Below the pieces are notes generated by a model that saw only the letters and a list, made by a program, of their open reading frames with translations, did no database searches and was not told where the DNA came from. Shown one piece after another: positions 41,501 to 56,400 of a stretch of DNA of 64,000 nucleotides. The DNA lies in contig JAJQJQ010000030.1 in NCBI GenBank assembly GCA_028622995.1, forward strand, positions 3,082,678 to 3,146,677, given 5' to 3'. Origin of the DNA: Panagrolaimus kolymaensis. Its lineage: Eukaryota > Nematoda > Chromadorea > Rhabditida > Panagrolaimidae. The translations under genes and the position numbers were made by a program. How positions within the stretch are numbered: the stretch's first letter is position 1; each line of letters begins with the position of its first letter.

Positions 41501-43255
41501 ACAAAACGATCAAGATTTTCTGAAAGCTTGAGGTCGTTTATTTCCTATAAAAAAGGAAAAACTATAACAAAAAATAATTTTTTTGATTTAATAAATTTTA
41601 ATGGATCCGCTAACATATTTATGATGCTTCCAATAACAAAACCATCAAGATTTTCTGAAAGCTTGAGGTCGTTTATTTCCTATAAAAAAGGAAAAACTAT
41701 AACAAAAAATAATTTTTTTGATTTAATAAATTTTAATGGATCCGCTAACATATTTATGATGCTTCCAATAACAAAACCATCAAGATTTTCTGAAAGCTTG
41801 AGGTCGTTTATTTCCTATAAAAAAGGAAAAACTATAACAAAAAATAATTTTTTTGATTTAATAAATTTTAATGGATCCGCTAACATATTTATGATGCTTC
41901 CAATAACAAAACCATCAAGATTTTCTGAAAGCTTGAGGTCGTTTATTTCCTATAAAAAAGGAAAAACTATAACAAAAAATAATTTTTTTGATTTAATAAA
42001 TTTTAATGGATCCGCTAACATATTTATGATGCTTCCATAAACAAAACGATCAAGATTTTCTGAAAGCTTGAGGTCGTTTATTTCCTATAAAAAAGGAAAA
42101 ACTATAACAAAAAATAATTTTTTTGATTTAATAAATTTTAATGGATCCGCTAACATAATTATGATGCTTCCAATAACAAAACCATCAAGATTTTCTGAAA
42201 GCTTGAGGTCGTTTATTTCCTATAAAAAAGGAAAAACTATAACAAAAAATAATTTTTTTGATTTAATAAATTTTAATGGATCCGCTAACATATTTATGAT
42301 GCTTCCAATAACAAAACCATCAAGATTTTCTGAAAGCTTGAGGTCGTTTATTTCCTATAAAAAAGGAAAAACTATAACAAAAAATAATTTTTTTGATTTA
42401 ATAAATTTTAATGGATCCGCTAACATATTTATGATGCTTCCAATAACAAAACCATCAAGATTTTCTGAAAGCTTGAGGTCGTTTATTTCCTATAAAAAAG
42501 GAAAAACTATAACAAAAAATAATTTTTTTGATTTAATAAATTTTAATGGATCCGCTAACATATTTATGATGCTTCCAATAACAAAACCATCAAGATTTTC
42601 TGAAAGCTTGAGGTCGTTTATTTCCTATAAAAAAGGAAAAACTATAACAAAAAATAATTTTTTTGATTTAATAAATTTTAATGGATCCGCTAACATATTT
42701 TTGATGCTTCCAATAACAAAACCATCAAGATTTTCTGAAAGCTTGAGGTCGTTTATTTCCTATAAAAAAGGAAAAACTATAACAAAAAATAATTTTTTTG
42801 ATTTAATAAATTTTAATGGATCCGCTAACATATTTATGATGCTTCCATAAACAAAACGATCAAGATTTTCTGAAAGCTTGAGGTCGTTTATTTCCTATAA
42901 AAAAGGAAAAACTATAACAAAAAATAATTTTTTTGATTTAATAAATTTTAATGGATCCGCTAACATATTTATGATGCTTCCAATAACAAAACCATCAAGA
43001 TTTTCTGAAAGCTTGAGGTCGTTTATTTCCTATAAAAAAGGAAAAACTATAACAAAAAATAATTTTTTTGATTTAATAAATTTTAATGGATCCGCTAACA
43101 TATTTATGATGCTTCCAATAACAAAACCATCAAGATTTTCTGAAAGCTTGAGGTCGTTTATTTCCTATAAAAAAGGAAAAACTATAACAAAAAATAATTT
43201 TTTTGATTTAATAAATTTTAATGGATCCGCTAACATATTTATGATGCTTCCATAA

Positions 43256-45145
43256 ACAAAACGATCAAGATTTTCTGAAAGCTTGAGGTCGTTTATTTCC
43301 TATAAAAAAGGAAAAACTATTACAAAAAATAATTTTTTTGATTTAATAAATTTTAATGGATCCGCTAACATATTTATGATGCTTCCATAAACAAAACGAT
43401 CAAGATTTTCTGAAAGCTTGAGGTCGTTTATTTCCTATAAAAAAGGAAAAACTATAACAAAAAATAATTTTTTTGATTTAATAAATTTTAATGGATCCGC
43501 TAACATATTTATGATGCTTCCATAAACAAAACGATCAAGATTTTCTGAAAGCTTGAGGTCGTTTATTTCCTATAAAAAAGGAAAAACTATAACAAAAAAT
43601 AATTTTTTTGATTTAATAAATTTTAATGGATCCGCTAACATATTTATGATGCTTCCATAAACAAAACGATCAAGATTTTCTGAAAGCTTGAGGTCGTTTA
43701 TTTCCTATAAAAAAGGAAAAACTATTACAAAAAATAATTTTTTTGATTTAATAAATTTTAATGGATCCGCTAACATATTTATGATGCTTCCATAAACAAA
43801 ACGATCAAGATTTTCTGAAAGCTTGAGGTCGTTTATTTCCTATAAAAAAGGAAAAACTATAACAAAAAATAATTTTTTTGATTTAATAAATTTTAATGGA
43901 TCCGCTAACATATTTATGATGCTTCCATAAACAAAACGATCAAGATTTTCTGAAAGCTTGAGGTCGTTTATTTCCTATAAAAAAGGAAAAACTATTACAA
44001 AAAATAATTTTTTTGATTTAATAAATTTTAATGGATCCGCTAACATATTTATGATGCTTCCATAAACAAAACGATCAAGATTTTCTGAAAGCTTGAGGTC
44101 GTTTATTTCCTATAAAAAAGGAAAAACTATAACAAAAAATAATTTTTTTGATTTAATAAATTTTAATGGATCCGCTAACATATTTATGATGCTTCCATAA
44201 ACAAAACGATCAAGATTTTCTGAAAGCTTGAGGTCGTTTATTTCCTATAAAAAAGGAAAAACTATAACAAAAAATAATTTTTTTGATTTAATAAATTTTA
44301 ATGGATCCGCTAACATATTTATGATGCTTCCATAAACAAAACGATCAAGATTTTCTGAAAGCTTGAGGTCGTTTATTTCCTATAAAAAAGGAAAAACTAT
44401 AACAAAAAATAATTTTTTTGATTTAATAAATTTTAATGGATCCGCTAACATATTTATGATGCTTCCAATAACAAAACCATCAAGATTTTCTGAAAGCTTG
44501 AGGTCGTTTATTTCCTATAAAAAAGGAAAAACTATAACAAAAAATAATTTTTTTGATTTAATAAATTTTAATGGATCCGCTAACATATTTATGATGCTTC
44601 CATAAACAAAACGATCAAGATTTTCTGAAAGCTTGAGGTCGTTTATTTCCTATAAAAAAGGAAAAACTATAACAAAAAATAATTTTTTTGATTTAATAAA
44701 TTTTAATGGATCCGCTAACATATTTATGATGCTTCCATAAACAAAACGATCAAGATTTTCTGAAAGCTTGAGGTCGTTTATTTCCTATAAAAAAGGAAAA
44801 ACTATTACAAAAAATAATTTTTTTGATTTAATAAATTTTAATGGATCCGCTAACATATTTATGATGCTTCCATAAACAAAACGATCAAGATTTTCTGAAA
44901 GCTTGAGGTCGTTTATTTCCTATAAAAAAGGAAAAACTATAACAAAAAATAATTTTTTTGATTTAATAAATTTTAATGGATCCGCTAACATATTTATGAT
45001 GCTTCCATAAACAAAACGATCAAGATTTTCTGAAAGCTTGAGGTCGTTTATTTCCTATAAAAAAGGAAAAACTATAACAAAAAATAATTTTTTTGATTTA
45101 ATAAATTTTAATGGATCCGCTAACATATTTATGATGCTTCCATAA
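43256..45145 (+). repeat. Second TAA-rich monomer stretch
   Basis: Eight consecutive monomers at 43,256-44,335 and four at 44,606-45,145 all carry CCATAAAC. They are otherwise close to consensus and differ mainly by ACTATAAC or ACTATTAC. Two-unit open segments start at 44,363 and 45,173, and a three-unit one at 45,983. The 810-bp spacing of these hints at a decayed 6-mer. No gene or other element is present. Confidence 0.8.
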
Positions 45146-47643
45146 ACAAAACGATCAAGATTTTCTGAAAGCTTGAGGTCGTTTATTTCCTATAAAAAAG
45201 GAAAAACTATAACAAAAAATAATTTTTTTGATTTAATAAATTTTAATGGATCCGCTAACATATTTATGATGCTTCCAATAACAAAACCATCAAGATTTTC
45301 TGAAAGCTTGAGGTCGTTTATTTCCTATAAAAAAGGAAAAACTATAACAAAAAATAATTTTTTTGATTTAATAAATTTTAATGGATCCGCTAACATATTT
45401 ATGATGCTTCCATAAACAAAACCATCAAGATTTTCTGAAAGCTTGAGGTCGTTTATTTCCTATAAAAAAGGAAAAACTATAACAAAAAATAATTTTTTTG
45501 ATTTAATAAATTTTAATGGATCCGCTAACATATTTATGATGCTTCCAATAACAAAACCATCAAGATTTTCTGAAAGCTTGAGGTCGTTTATTTCCTATAA
45601 AAAAGGAAAAACTATAACAAAAAATAATTTTTTTGATTTAATAAATTTTAATGGATCCGCTAACATATTTATGATGCTTCCATAAACAAAACGATCAAGA
45701 TTTTCTGAAAGCTTGAGGTCGTTTATTTCCTATAAAAAAGGAAAAACTATTACAAAAAATAATTTTTTTGATTTAATAAATTTTAATGGATCCGCTAACA
45801 TATTTATGATGCTTCCATAAACAAAACGATCAAGATTTTCTGAAAGCTTGAGGTCGTTTATTTCCTATAAAAAAGGAAAAACTATAACAAAAAATAATTT
45901 TTTTGATTTAATAAATTTTAATGGATCCGCTAACATATTTATGATGCTTCCATAAACAAAACGATCAAGATTTTCTGAAAGCTTGAGGTCGTTTATTTCC
46001 TATAAAAAAGGAAAAACTATAACAAAAAATAATTTTTTTGATTTAATAAATTTTAATGGATCCGCTAACATATTTATGATGCTTCCAATAACAAAACCAT
46101 CAAGATTTTCTGAAAGCTTAAGGTCGTTTATTTCCTATAAAAAAGGAAAAACTATAACAAAAAATAATTTTTTTGATTTAATAAATTTTAATGGATCCGC
46201 TAACATATTTATGATGCTTCCAATAACAAAACCATCAAGATTTTCTGAAAGCTTGAGGTCGTTTATTTCCTATAAAAAAGGAAAAACTATAACAAAAAAT
46301 AATTTTTTTGATTTAATAAATTTTAATGGATCCGCTAACATATTTATGATGCTTCCATAAACAAAACGATCAAGATTTTCTGAAAGCTTGAGGTCGTTTA
46401 TTTCCTATAAAAAAGGAAAAACTATTACAAAAAATAATTTTTTTGATTTAATAAATTTTAATGGATCCGCTAACATATTTATGATGCTTCCAATAACAAA
46501 ACGATCAAGATTTTCTGAAAGCTTGAGGTCGTTTATTTCCTATAAAAAAGGAAAAACTATAACAAAAAATAATTTTTTTGATTTAATAAATTTTAATGGA
46601 TCCGCTAACATATTTATGATGCTTCCAATAACAAAACCATCAAGATTTTCTGAAAGCTTGAGGTCGTTTATTTCCTATAAAAAAGGAAAAACTATAACAA
46701 AAAATAATTTTTTTGATTTAATAAATTTTAATGGATCCGCTAACATATTTATGATGCTTCCAATAACAAAACCATCAAGATTTTCTGAAAGCTTGAGGTC
46801 GTTTATTTCCTATAAAAAAGGAAAAACTATAACAAAAAATAATTTTTTTGATTTAATAAATTTTAATGGATCCGCTAACATATTTATGATGCTTCCAATA
46901 ACAAAACCATCAAGATTTTCTGAAAGCTTGAGGTCGTTTATTTCCTATAAAAAAGGAAAAACTATAACAAAAAATAATTTTTTTGATTTAATAAATTTTA
47001 ATGGATCCGCTAACATATTTATGATGCTTCCATAAACAAAACCATCAAGATTTTCTGAAAGCTTGAGGTCGTTTATTTCCTATAAAAAAGGAAAAACTAT
47101 AACAAAAAATAATTTTTTTGATTTAATAAATTTTAATGGATCCGCTAACATATTTATGATGCTTCCAATAACAAAACCATCAAGATTTTCTGAAAGCTTG
47201 AGGTCGTTTATTTCCTATAAAAAAGGAAAAACTATTACAAAAAATAATTTTTTTGATTTAATAAATTTTAATGGATCCGCTAACATATTTATGATGCTTC
47301 CAATAACAAAACCATCAAGATTTTCTGAAAGCTTGAGGTCGTTTATTTCCTATAAAAAAGGAAAAACTATAACAAAAAATAATTTTTTTGATTTAATAAA
47401 TTTTAATGGATCCGCTAACATATTTATGATGCTTCCAATAACAAAACCATCAAGATTTTCTGAAAGCTTGAGGTCGTTTATTTCCTATAAAAAAGGAAAA
47501 ACTATAACAAAAAATAATTTTTTTGATTTAATAAATTTTAATGGATCCGCTAACATATTTATGATGCTTCCAATAACAAAACCATCAAGATTTTCTGAAA
47601 GCTTGAGGTCGTTTATTTCCTATAAAAAAGGAAAAACTATTAC

Positions 47644-47916
47644 AAAAATAATTTTTTTGATTTAATAAATTTGTATGGATCCGCTAACATATTTATGATG
47701 CTTCCAATAACAAAACTATCAAGATTTTCTGAAAGCTTGAGGTCATTTATTTCCTATAAAAAAGGAAAAACTATTACAAAAATAATTTTTTTGATTTAAT
47801 AAATTTTAATGGATCCGCTAACATATTTATGATGCTTCCAATAACAAAACCATCAAGATTTTCTGAAAGCTTGAGGTCGTTTATTTCCTATAAAAAAGGA
47901 AAAACTATTACAAAAA
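47644..47916 (+). other. Three consecutive monomers with a deleted A
   Basis: The A6 run in ACAAAAAATAAT is A5 in three neighbouring units (47,644-47,648, 47,778-47,782, 47,912-47,916), giving three 134-bp monomers and a net -3 shift. The first is followed by an otherwise unseen TTTGTATGGATCC near 47,671-47,683; the second unit carries AACTATC and GTCATTT. Either a diverged micro-lineage was amplified in place or this is a local homopolymer error patch. Confidence 0.85.
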
Positions 47917-48652
47917 TAATTTTTTTGATTTAATAAATTTTAATGGATCCGCTAACATATTTATGATGATTCCAATAACAAAACCATCAAGATTTTCTGA
48001 AAGCTTGAGGTCGTTTATTTCCTATAAAAAAGGAAAAACTATTACAAAAAATAATTTTTTTGATTTAATAAATTTTAATGGATCCGCTAACATATTTATG
48101 ATGCTTCCAATAACAAAACCATCAAGATTTTCTGAAAGCTTAAGGTCGTTTATTTCCTATAAAAAAGGAAAAACTATAACAAAAAATAATTTTTTTGATT
48201 TAATAAATTTTAATGGATCCGCTAACATATTTATGATGCTTCCAATAACAAAACCATCAAGATTTTCTGAAAGCTTGAGGTCGTTTATTTCCTATAAAAA
48301 AGGAAAAACTATTACAAAAAATAATTTTTTTGATTTAATAAATTTTAATGGATCCGCTAACATATTTATGATGCTTCCAATAACAAAACCATCAAGATTT
48401 TCTGAAAGCTTGAGGTCGTTTATTTCCTATAAAAAAGGAAAAACTATAACAAAAAATAATTTTTTTGATTTAATAAATTTTAATGGATCCGCTAACATAT
48501 TTATGATGCTTCCAATAACAAAACCATCAAGATTTTCTGAAAGCTTAAGGTCGTTTATTTCCTATAAAAAAGGAAAAACTATAACAAAAAATAATTTTTT
48601 TGATTTAATAAATTTTAATGGATCCGCTAACATATTTATGATGCTTCCATAA

Positions 48653-50405
48653 ACAAAACGATCAAGATTTTCTGAAAGCTTGAGGTCGTTTATTTCCTAT
48701 AAAAAATAAAAACTATTACAAAAAATAATTTTTTTGATTTAATAAATTTTAATGGATCCGCTAACATATTTATGATGCTTCCAATAACAAAACGATCAAG
48801 ATTTTCTGAAAGCTTGAGGTCGTTTATTTCCTATAAAAAAGGAAAAACTATAACAAAAAATAATTTTTTTGATTTAATAAATTTTAATGGATCCGCTAAC
48901 ATATTTATGATGCTTCCAATAACAAAACGATCAAGATTTTCTGAAAGCTTGAGGTCGTTTATTTCCTATAAAAAAGGAAAAACTATAACAAAAAATAATT
49001 TTTTTGATTTAATAAATTTTAATGGATCCGCTAACATATTTATGATGCTTCCAATAACAAAACCATCAAGATTTTCTGAAAGCTTGAGGTCGTTTATTTC
49101 CTATAAAAAAGGAAAAACCACAACAAAAAATAATTTTTTTGATTTAATAAATTTTAATGGATCCGCTAACATATTTATGATGCTTCCATAAACAAAACGA
49201 TCAAGATTTTCTGAAAGCTTGAGGTCGTTTATTTCCTATAAAAAAGGAAAAACTATAACAAAAAATAATTTTTTTGATTTAATAAATTTTAATGGATCCG
49301 CTAACATATTTATGATGCTTCCAATAACAAAACCATCAAGATTTTCTGAAAGCTTGAGGTCGTTTATTTCCTATAAAAAAGGAAAAACTATTACAAAAAA
49401 TAATTTTTTTGATTTAATAAATTTTAATGGATCCGCTAACATATTTATGATGCTTCCAATAACAAAACCATCAAGATTTTCTGAAAGCTTAAGGTCGTTT
49501 ATTTCCTATAAAAAAGGAAAAACTATAACAAAAAATAATTTTTTTGATTTAATAAATTTTAATGGATCCGCTAACATATTTATGATGCTTCCAATAACAA
49601 AACCATCAAGATTTTCTGAAAGCTTGAGGTCGTTTATTTCCTATAAAAAAGGAAAAACTATAACAAAAAATAATTTTTTTGATTTAATAAATTTTAATGG
49701 ATCCGCTAACATATTTATGATGCTTCCAATAACAAAACCATCAAGATTTTCTGAAAGCTTGAGGTCGTTTATTTCCTATAAAAAAGGAAAAACTATAACA
49801 AAAAATAATTTTTTTGATTTAATAAATTTTAATGGATCCGCTAACATATTTATGATGCTTCCATAAACAAAACGATCAAGATTTTCTGAAAGCTTGAGGT
49901 CGTTTATTTCCTATAAAAAATAAAAACTATTACAAAAAATAATTTTTTTGATTTAATAAATTTTAATGGATCCGCTAACATATTTATGATGCTTCCAATA
50001 ACAAAACGATCAAGATTTTCTGAAAGCTTGAGGTCGTTTATTTCCTATAAAAAAGGAAAAACTATAACAAAAAATAATTTTTTTGATTTAATAAATTTTA
50101 ATGGATCCGCTAACATATTTATGATGCTTCCAATAACAAAACGATCAAGATTTTCTGAAAGCTTGAGGTCGTTTATTTCCTATAAAAAAGGAAAAACTAT
50201 AACAAAAAATAATTTTTTTGATTTAATAAATTTTAATGGATCCGCTAACATATTTATGATGCTTCCAATAACAAAACCATCAAGATTTTCTGAAAGCTTG
50301 AGGTCGTTTATTTCCTATAAAAAAGGAAAAACCACAACAAAAAATAATTTTTTTGATTTAATAAATTTTAATGGATCCGCTAACATATTTATGATGCTTC
50401 CATAA
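48653..50405 (+). repeat. Duplicated block marked by a shared compound indel
   Basis: Bases 48,653-49,191 and 49,867-50,405 are matching 539-bp blocks, 1,214 bp apart (nine monomers minus one base). Each begins with a unit in which GG is replaced by T (48,707 and 49,921), then two CGA monomers, then a CCA monomer with ACCACAAC that ends in a TAA-bearing unit. Five ordinary monomers (49,192-49,866) separate them. The shared indel shows common descent and resembles the event at 36,156. Confidence 0.88.
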
Positions 50406-53400
50406 ACAAAACCATCAAGATTTTCTGAAAGCTTGAGGTCGTTTATTTCCTATAAAAAAGGAAAAACTATTACAAAAAATAATTTTTTTGATTTAATAAA
50501 TTTTAATGGATCCGCTAACATATTTATGATGCTTCCAATAACAAAACCATCAAGATTTTCTGAAAGCTTGAGGTCGTTTATTTCCTATAAAAAAGGAAAA
50601 ACCACAACAAAAAATAATTTTTTTGATTTAATAAATTTTAATGGATCCGCTAACATATTTATGATGCTTCCAATAACAAAACCATCAAGATTTTCTGAAA
50701 GCTTGAGGTCGTTTATTTCCTATAAAAAAGGAAAAACCACAACAAAAAATAATTTTTTTGATTTAATAAATTTTAATGGATCCGCTAACATATTTATGAT
50801 GCTTCCATAAACAAAACCATCAAGATTTTCTGAAAGCTTGAGGTCGTTTATTTCCTATAAAAAAGGAAAAACTATTACAAAAAATAATTTTTTTGATTTA
50901 ATAAATTTTAATGGATCCGCTAACATATTTATGATGCTTCCAATAACAAAACCATCAAGATTTTCTGAAAGCTTAAGGTCGTTTATTTCCTATAAAAAAG
51001 GAAAAACTATAACAAAAAATAATTTTTTTGATTTAATAAATTTTAATGGATCCGCTAACATATTTATGATGCTTCCAATAACAAAACCATCAAGATTTTC
51101 TGAAAGCTTGAGGTCGTTTATTTCCTATAAAAAAGGAAAAACTATAACAAAAAATAATTTTTTTGATTTAATAAATTTTAATGGATCCGCTAACATATTT
51201 ATGATGCTTCCAATAACAAAACCATCAAGATTTTCTGAAAGCTTGAGGTCGTTTATTTCCTATAAAAAAGGAAAAACTATAACAAAAAATAATTTTTTTG
51301 ATTTAATAAATTTTAATGGATCCGCTAACATATTTATGATGCTTCCAATAAATAAACCATCAAGATTTTCTGAAAGCTTAAGGTCGTTTATTTCCTATAA
51401 AAAAGGAAAAACTATAACAAAAAATAATTTTTTTGATTTAATAAATTTTAATGGATCCGCTAACATATTTATGATGCTTCCAATAACAAAACCATCAAGA
51501 TTTTCTGAAAGCTTGAGGTCGTTTATTTCCTATAAAAAAGGAAAAACTATAACAAAAAATAATTTTTTTGATTTAATAAATTTTAATGGATCCGCTAACA
51601 TATTTATGATGCTTCCAATAACAAAACCATCAAGATTTTCTGAAAGCTTGAGGTCGTTTATTTCCTATAAAAAAGGAAAAACTATAACAAAAAATAATTT
51701 TTTTGATTTAATAAATTTTAATGGATCCGCTAACATATTTATGATGCTTCCAATAACAAAACCATCAAGATTTTCTGAAAGCTTGAGGTCGTTTATTTCC
51801 TATAAAAAAGGAAAAACCACAACAAAAAATAATTTTTTTGATTTAATAAATTTTAATGGATCCGCTAACATATTTATGATGCTTCCATAAACAAAACGAT
51901 CAAGATTTTCTGAAAGCTTAAGGTCGTTTATTTCCTATAAAAAAGGAAAAACTATAACAAAAAATAATTTTTTTGATTTAATAAATTTTAATGGATCCGC
52001 TAACATATTTATGATGCTTCCATAAACAAAACGATCAAGATTTTCTGAAAGCTTGAGGTCGTTTATTTCCTATAAAAAAGGAAAAACTATAACAAAAAAT
52101 AATTTTTTTGATTTAATAAATTTTAATGGATCCGCTAACATATTTATGATGCTTCCAATAACAAAACCATCAAGATTTTCTGAAAGCTTGAGGTCGTTTA
52201 TTTCCTATAAAAAAGGAAAAACTATAACAAAAAATAATTTTTTTGATTTAATAAATTTTAATGGATCCGCTAACATATTTATGATGCTTCCATAAACAAA
52301 ACCATCAAGATTTTCTGAAAGCTTGAGGTCGTTTATTTCCTATAAAAAAGGAAAAACTATAACAAAAAATAATTTTTTTGATTTAATAAAATTTAATGGA
52401 TCCGCTAACATATTTATGATGCTTCCAATAACAAAACCATCAAGATTTTCTGAAAGCTTAAGGTCGTTTATTTCCTATAAAAAAGGAAAAACTATAACAA
52501 AAAATAATTTTTTTGATTTAATAAATTTTAATGGATCCGCTAACATATTTATGATGCTTCCAATAACAAAACCATCAAGATTTTCTGAAAGCTTGAGGTC
52601 GTTTATTTACTATAAAAAAGGTAAAAATATAACAAAAAATAATTTTTTTGATTTAATAAATTTTAATGGATCCGCTAACATATTTATGATGCTTCCAATA
52701 AATAAACCATCAAGATTTTCTGAAAGCTTAAGGTCGTTTATTTCCTATAAAAAAGGAAAAACTATAACAAAAAATAATTTTTTTGATTTAATAAATTTTA
52801 ATGGATCCGCTAACATATTTATGATGCTTCCAATAACAAAACCATCAAGATTTTCTGAAAGCTTGAGGTCGTTTATTTCCTATAAAAAAGGAAAAACTAT
52901 AACAAAAAATAATTTTTTTGATTTAATAAATTTTAATGGATCCGCTAACATATTTATGATGCTTCCATAAACAAAACCATCAAGATTTTCTGAAAGCTTG
53001 AGGTCGTTTATTTCCTATAAAAAAGGAAAAACTATAACAAAAAATAATTTTTTTGATTTAATAAATTTTAATGGATCCGCTAACATATTTATGATGCTTC
53101 CAATAACAAAACCATCAAGATTTTCTGAAAGCTTGAGGTCGTTTATTTCCTATAAAAAAGGAAAAACTATAACAAAAAATAATTTTTTTGATTTAATAAG
53201 TTTTGGTGGATCCGCTAACATATTTATGATGCTTCCAATAACAAAACGATCAAGATTTACTGAAAGCTTGAGGTCGTTTATTTCCTATAAAAAAGGAAAA
53301 ACTATAACAAAAAATAATTTTTTTGATTTAATAAGTTTTGGTGGATCCGCTAACATATTTATGATGCTTCCAATAACAAAACCATCAAGATTTTCTGAAA

Positions 53401-56400
53401 GCTTGAGGTCGTTTATTTCCTATAAAAAAGGAAAAACTATTACAAAAAATTATTTTTTTGATTTAATAAATTTTAATGGATCCGCTAACATATTTATGAT
53501 GCTTCCAATAACAAAACGATCAAGATTTACTGAAAGCTTGAGGTCGTTTATTTCCTATAAAAAAGGAAAAACTATTACAAAAAATAATTTTTTTGATTTA
53601 ATAAATTTTAATGGATCCGCTAACATATTTATGATGCTTCCAATAACAAAACCATCAAGATTTTCTGAAAGCTTGAGGTCGTTTATTTCCTATAAAAAAG
53701 GAAAAACTATTACAAAATATAATTTTTTTGATTTAATAAATTTTAATGGATCCGCTAACATATTTATGATGCTTCCAATAACAAAACGATCAAGATTTTC
53801 TGAAAGCTTGAGGTCGTTTATTTCCTATAAAAAAGGAAAAACTATAACAAAAAATAATTTTTTTGATTTAATAAATTTTAATGGATCCGCTAACATATTT
53901 ATGATGCTTCCAATAACAAAACCATCAAGATTTTCTGAAAGCTTGAGGTCGTTTATTTCCTATAAAAAAGGAAAAACTATTACAAAAAATAATTTTTTTG
54001 ATTTAATAAATTTTAATGGATCCGCTAACATATTTATGATGCTTCCATAAACAAAACCATCAAGATTTTCTGAAAGCTTGAGGTCGTTTATTTCCTATAA
54101 AAAAGGAAAAACTATTACAAAAAATAATTTTTTTGATTTAATAAATTTTAATGGATCCGCTAACATATTTATGATGCTTCCAATAACAAAACCATCAAGA
54201 TTTTCTGAAAGCTTGAGGTCGTTTATTTCCTATAAAAAAGGAAAAACCACAACAAAAAATAATTTTTTTGATTTAATAAATTTTAATGGATCCGCTAACA
54301 TATTTATGATGCTTCCAATAACAAAACCATCAAGATTTTCTGAAAGCTTGAGGTCGTTTATTTCCTATAAAAAAGGAAAAACCACAACAAAAAATAATTT
54401 TTTTGATTTAATAAATTTTAATGGATCCGCTAACATATTTATGATGCTTCCATAAACAAAACCATCAAGATTTTCTGAAAGCTTGAGGTCGTTTATTTCC
54501 TATAAAAAAGGAAAAACTATTACAAAAAATAATTTTTTTGATTTAATAAATTTTAATGGATCCGCTAACATATTTATGATGCTTCCAATAACAAAACCAT
54601 CAAGATTTTCTGAAAGCTTAAGGTCGTTTATTTCCTATAAAAAAGGAAAAACTATAACAAAAAATAATTTTTTTGATTTAATAAATTTTAATGGATCCGC
54701 TAACATATTTATGATGCTTCCAATAACAAAACCATCAAGATTTTCTGAAAGCTTGAGGTCGTTTATTTCCTATAAAAAAGGAAAAACTATAACAAAAAAT
54801 AATTTTTTTGATTTAATAAATTTTAATGGATCCGCTAACATATTTATGATGCTTCCAATAACAAAACCATCAAGATTTTCTGAAAGCTTGAGGTCGTTTA
54901 TTTCCTATAAAAAAGGAAAAACTATAACAAAAAATAATTTTTTTGATTTAATAAATTTTAATGGATCCGCTAACATATTTATGATGCTTCCAATAAATAA
55001 ACCATCAAGATTTTCTGAAAGCTTAAGGTCGTTTATTTCCTATAAAAAAGGAAAAACTATAACAAAAAATAATTTTTTTGATTTAATAAATTTTAATGGA
55101 TCCGCTAACATATTTATGATGCTTCCAATAACAAAACCATCAAGATTTTCTGAAAGCTTGAGGTCGTTTATTTCCTATAAAAAAGGAAAAACTATAACAA
55201 AAAATAATTTTTTTGATTTAATAAATTTTAATGGATCCGCTAACATATTTATGATGCTTCCAATAACAAAACCATCAAGATTTTCTGAAAGCTTGAGGTC
55301 GTTTATTTCCTATAAAAAAGGAAAAACTATAACAAAAAATAATTTTTTTGATTTAATAAATTTTAATGGATCCGCTAACATATTTATGATGCTTCCAATA
55401 ACAAAACCATCAAGATTTTCTGAAAGCTTGAGGTCGTTTATTTCCTATAAAAAAGGAAAAACTATAACAAAAAATAATTTTTTTGATTTAATAAATTTTA
55501 ATGGATCCGCTAACATATTTATGATGCTTCCAATAACAAAACCATCAAGATTTTCTGAAAGCTTGAGGTCGTTTATTTCCTATAAAAAAGGAAAAACCAC
55601 AACAAAAAATAATTTTTTTGATTTAATAAATTTTAATGGATCCGCTAACATATTTATGATGCTTCCATAAACAAAACGATCAAGATTTTCTGAAAGCTTG
55701 AGGTCGTTTATTTCCTATAAAAAAGGAAAAACTATAACAAAAAATAATTTTTTTGATTTAATAAATTTTAATGGATCCGCTAACATATTTATGATGCTTC
55801 CAATAACAAAACCATCAAGATTTTCTGAAAGCTTGAGGTCGTTTATTTCCTATAAAAAAGGAAAAACTATTACAAAAAATAATTTTTTTGATTTAATAAA
55901 TTTTAATGGATCCGCTAACATATTTATGATGCTTCCAATAACAAAACCATCAAGATTTTCTGAAAGCTTGAGGTCGTTTATTTCCTATAAAAAAGGAAAA
56001 ACTATAACAAAAAATAATTTTTTTGATTTAATAAAATTTAATGGATCCGCTAACATATTTATGATGCTTCCAATAACAAAACCATCAAGATTTTCTGAAA
56101 GCTTAAGGTCGTTTATTTCCTATAAAAAAGGAAAAACTATAACAAAAAATAATTTTTTTGATTTAATAAATTTTAATGGATCCGCTAACATATTTATGAT
56201 GCTTCCAATAACAAAACCATCAAGATTTTCTGAAAGCTTGAGGTCGTTTATTTACTATAAAAAAGGTAAAAATATAACAAAAAATAATTTTTTTGATTTA
56301 ATAAATTTTAATGGATCCGCTAACATATTTATGATGCTTCCAATAAATAAACCATCAAGATTTTCTGAAAGCTTAAGGTCGTTTATTTCCTATAAAAAAG

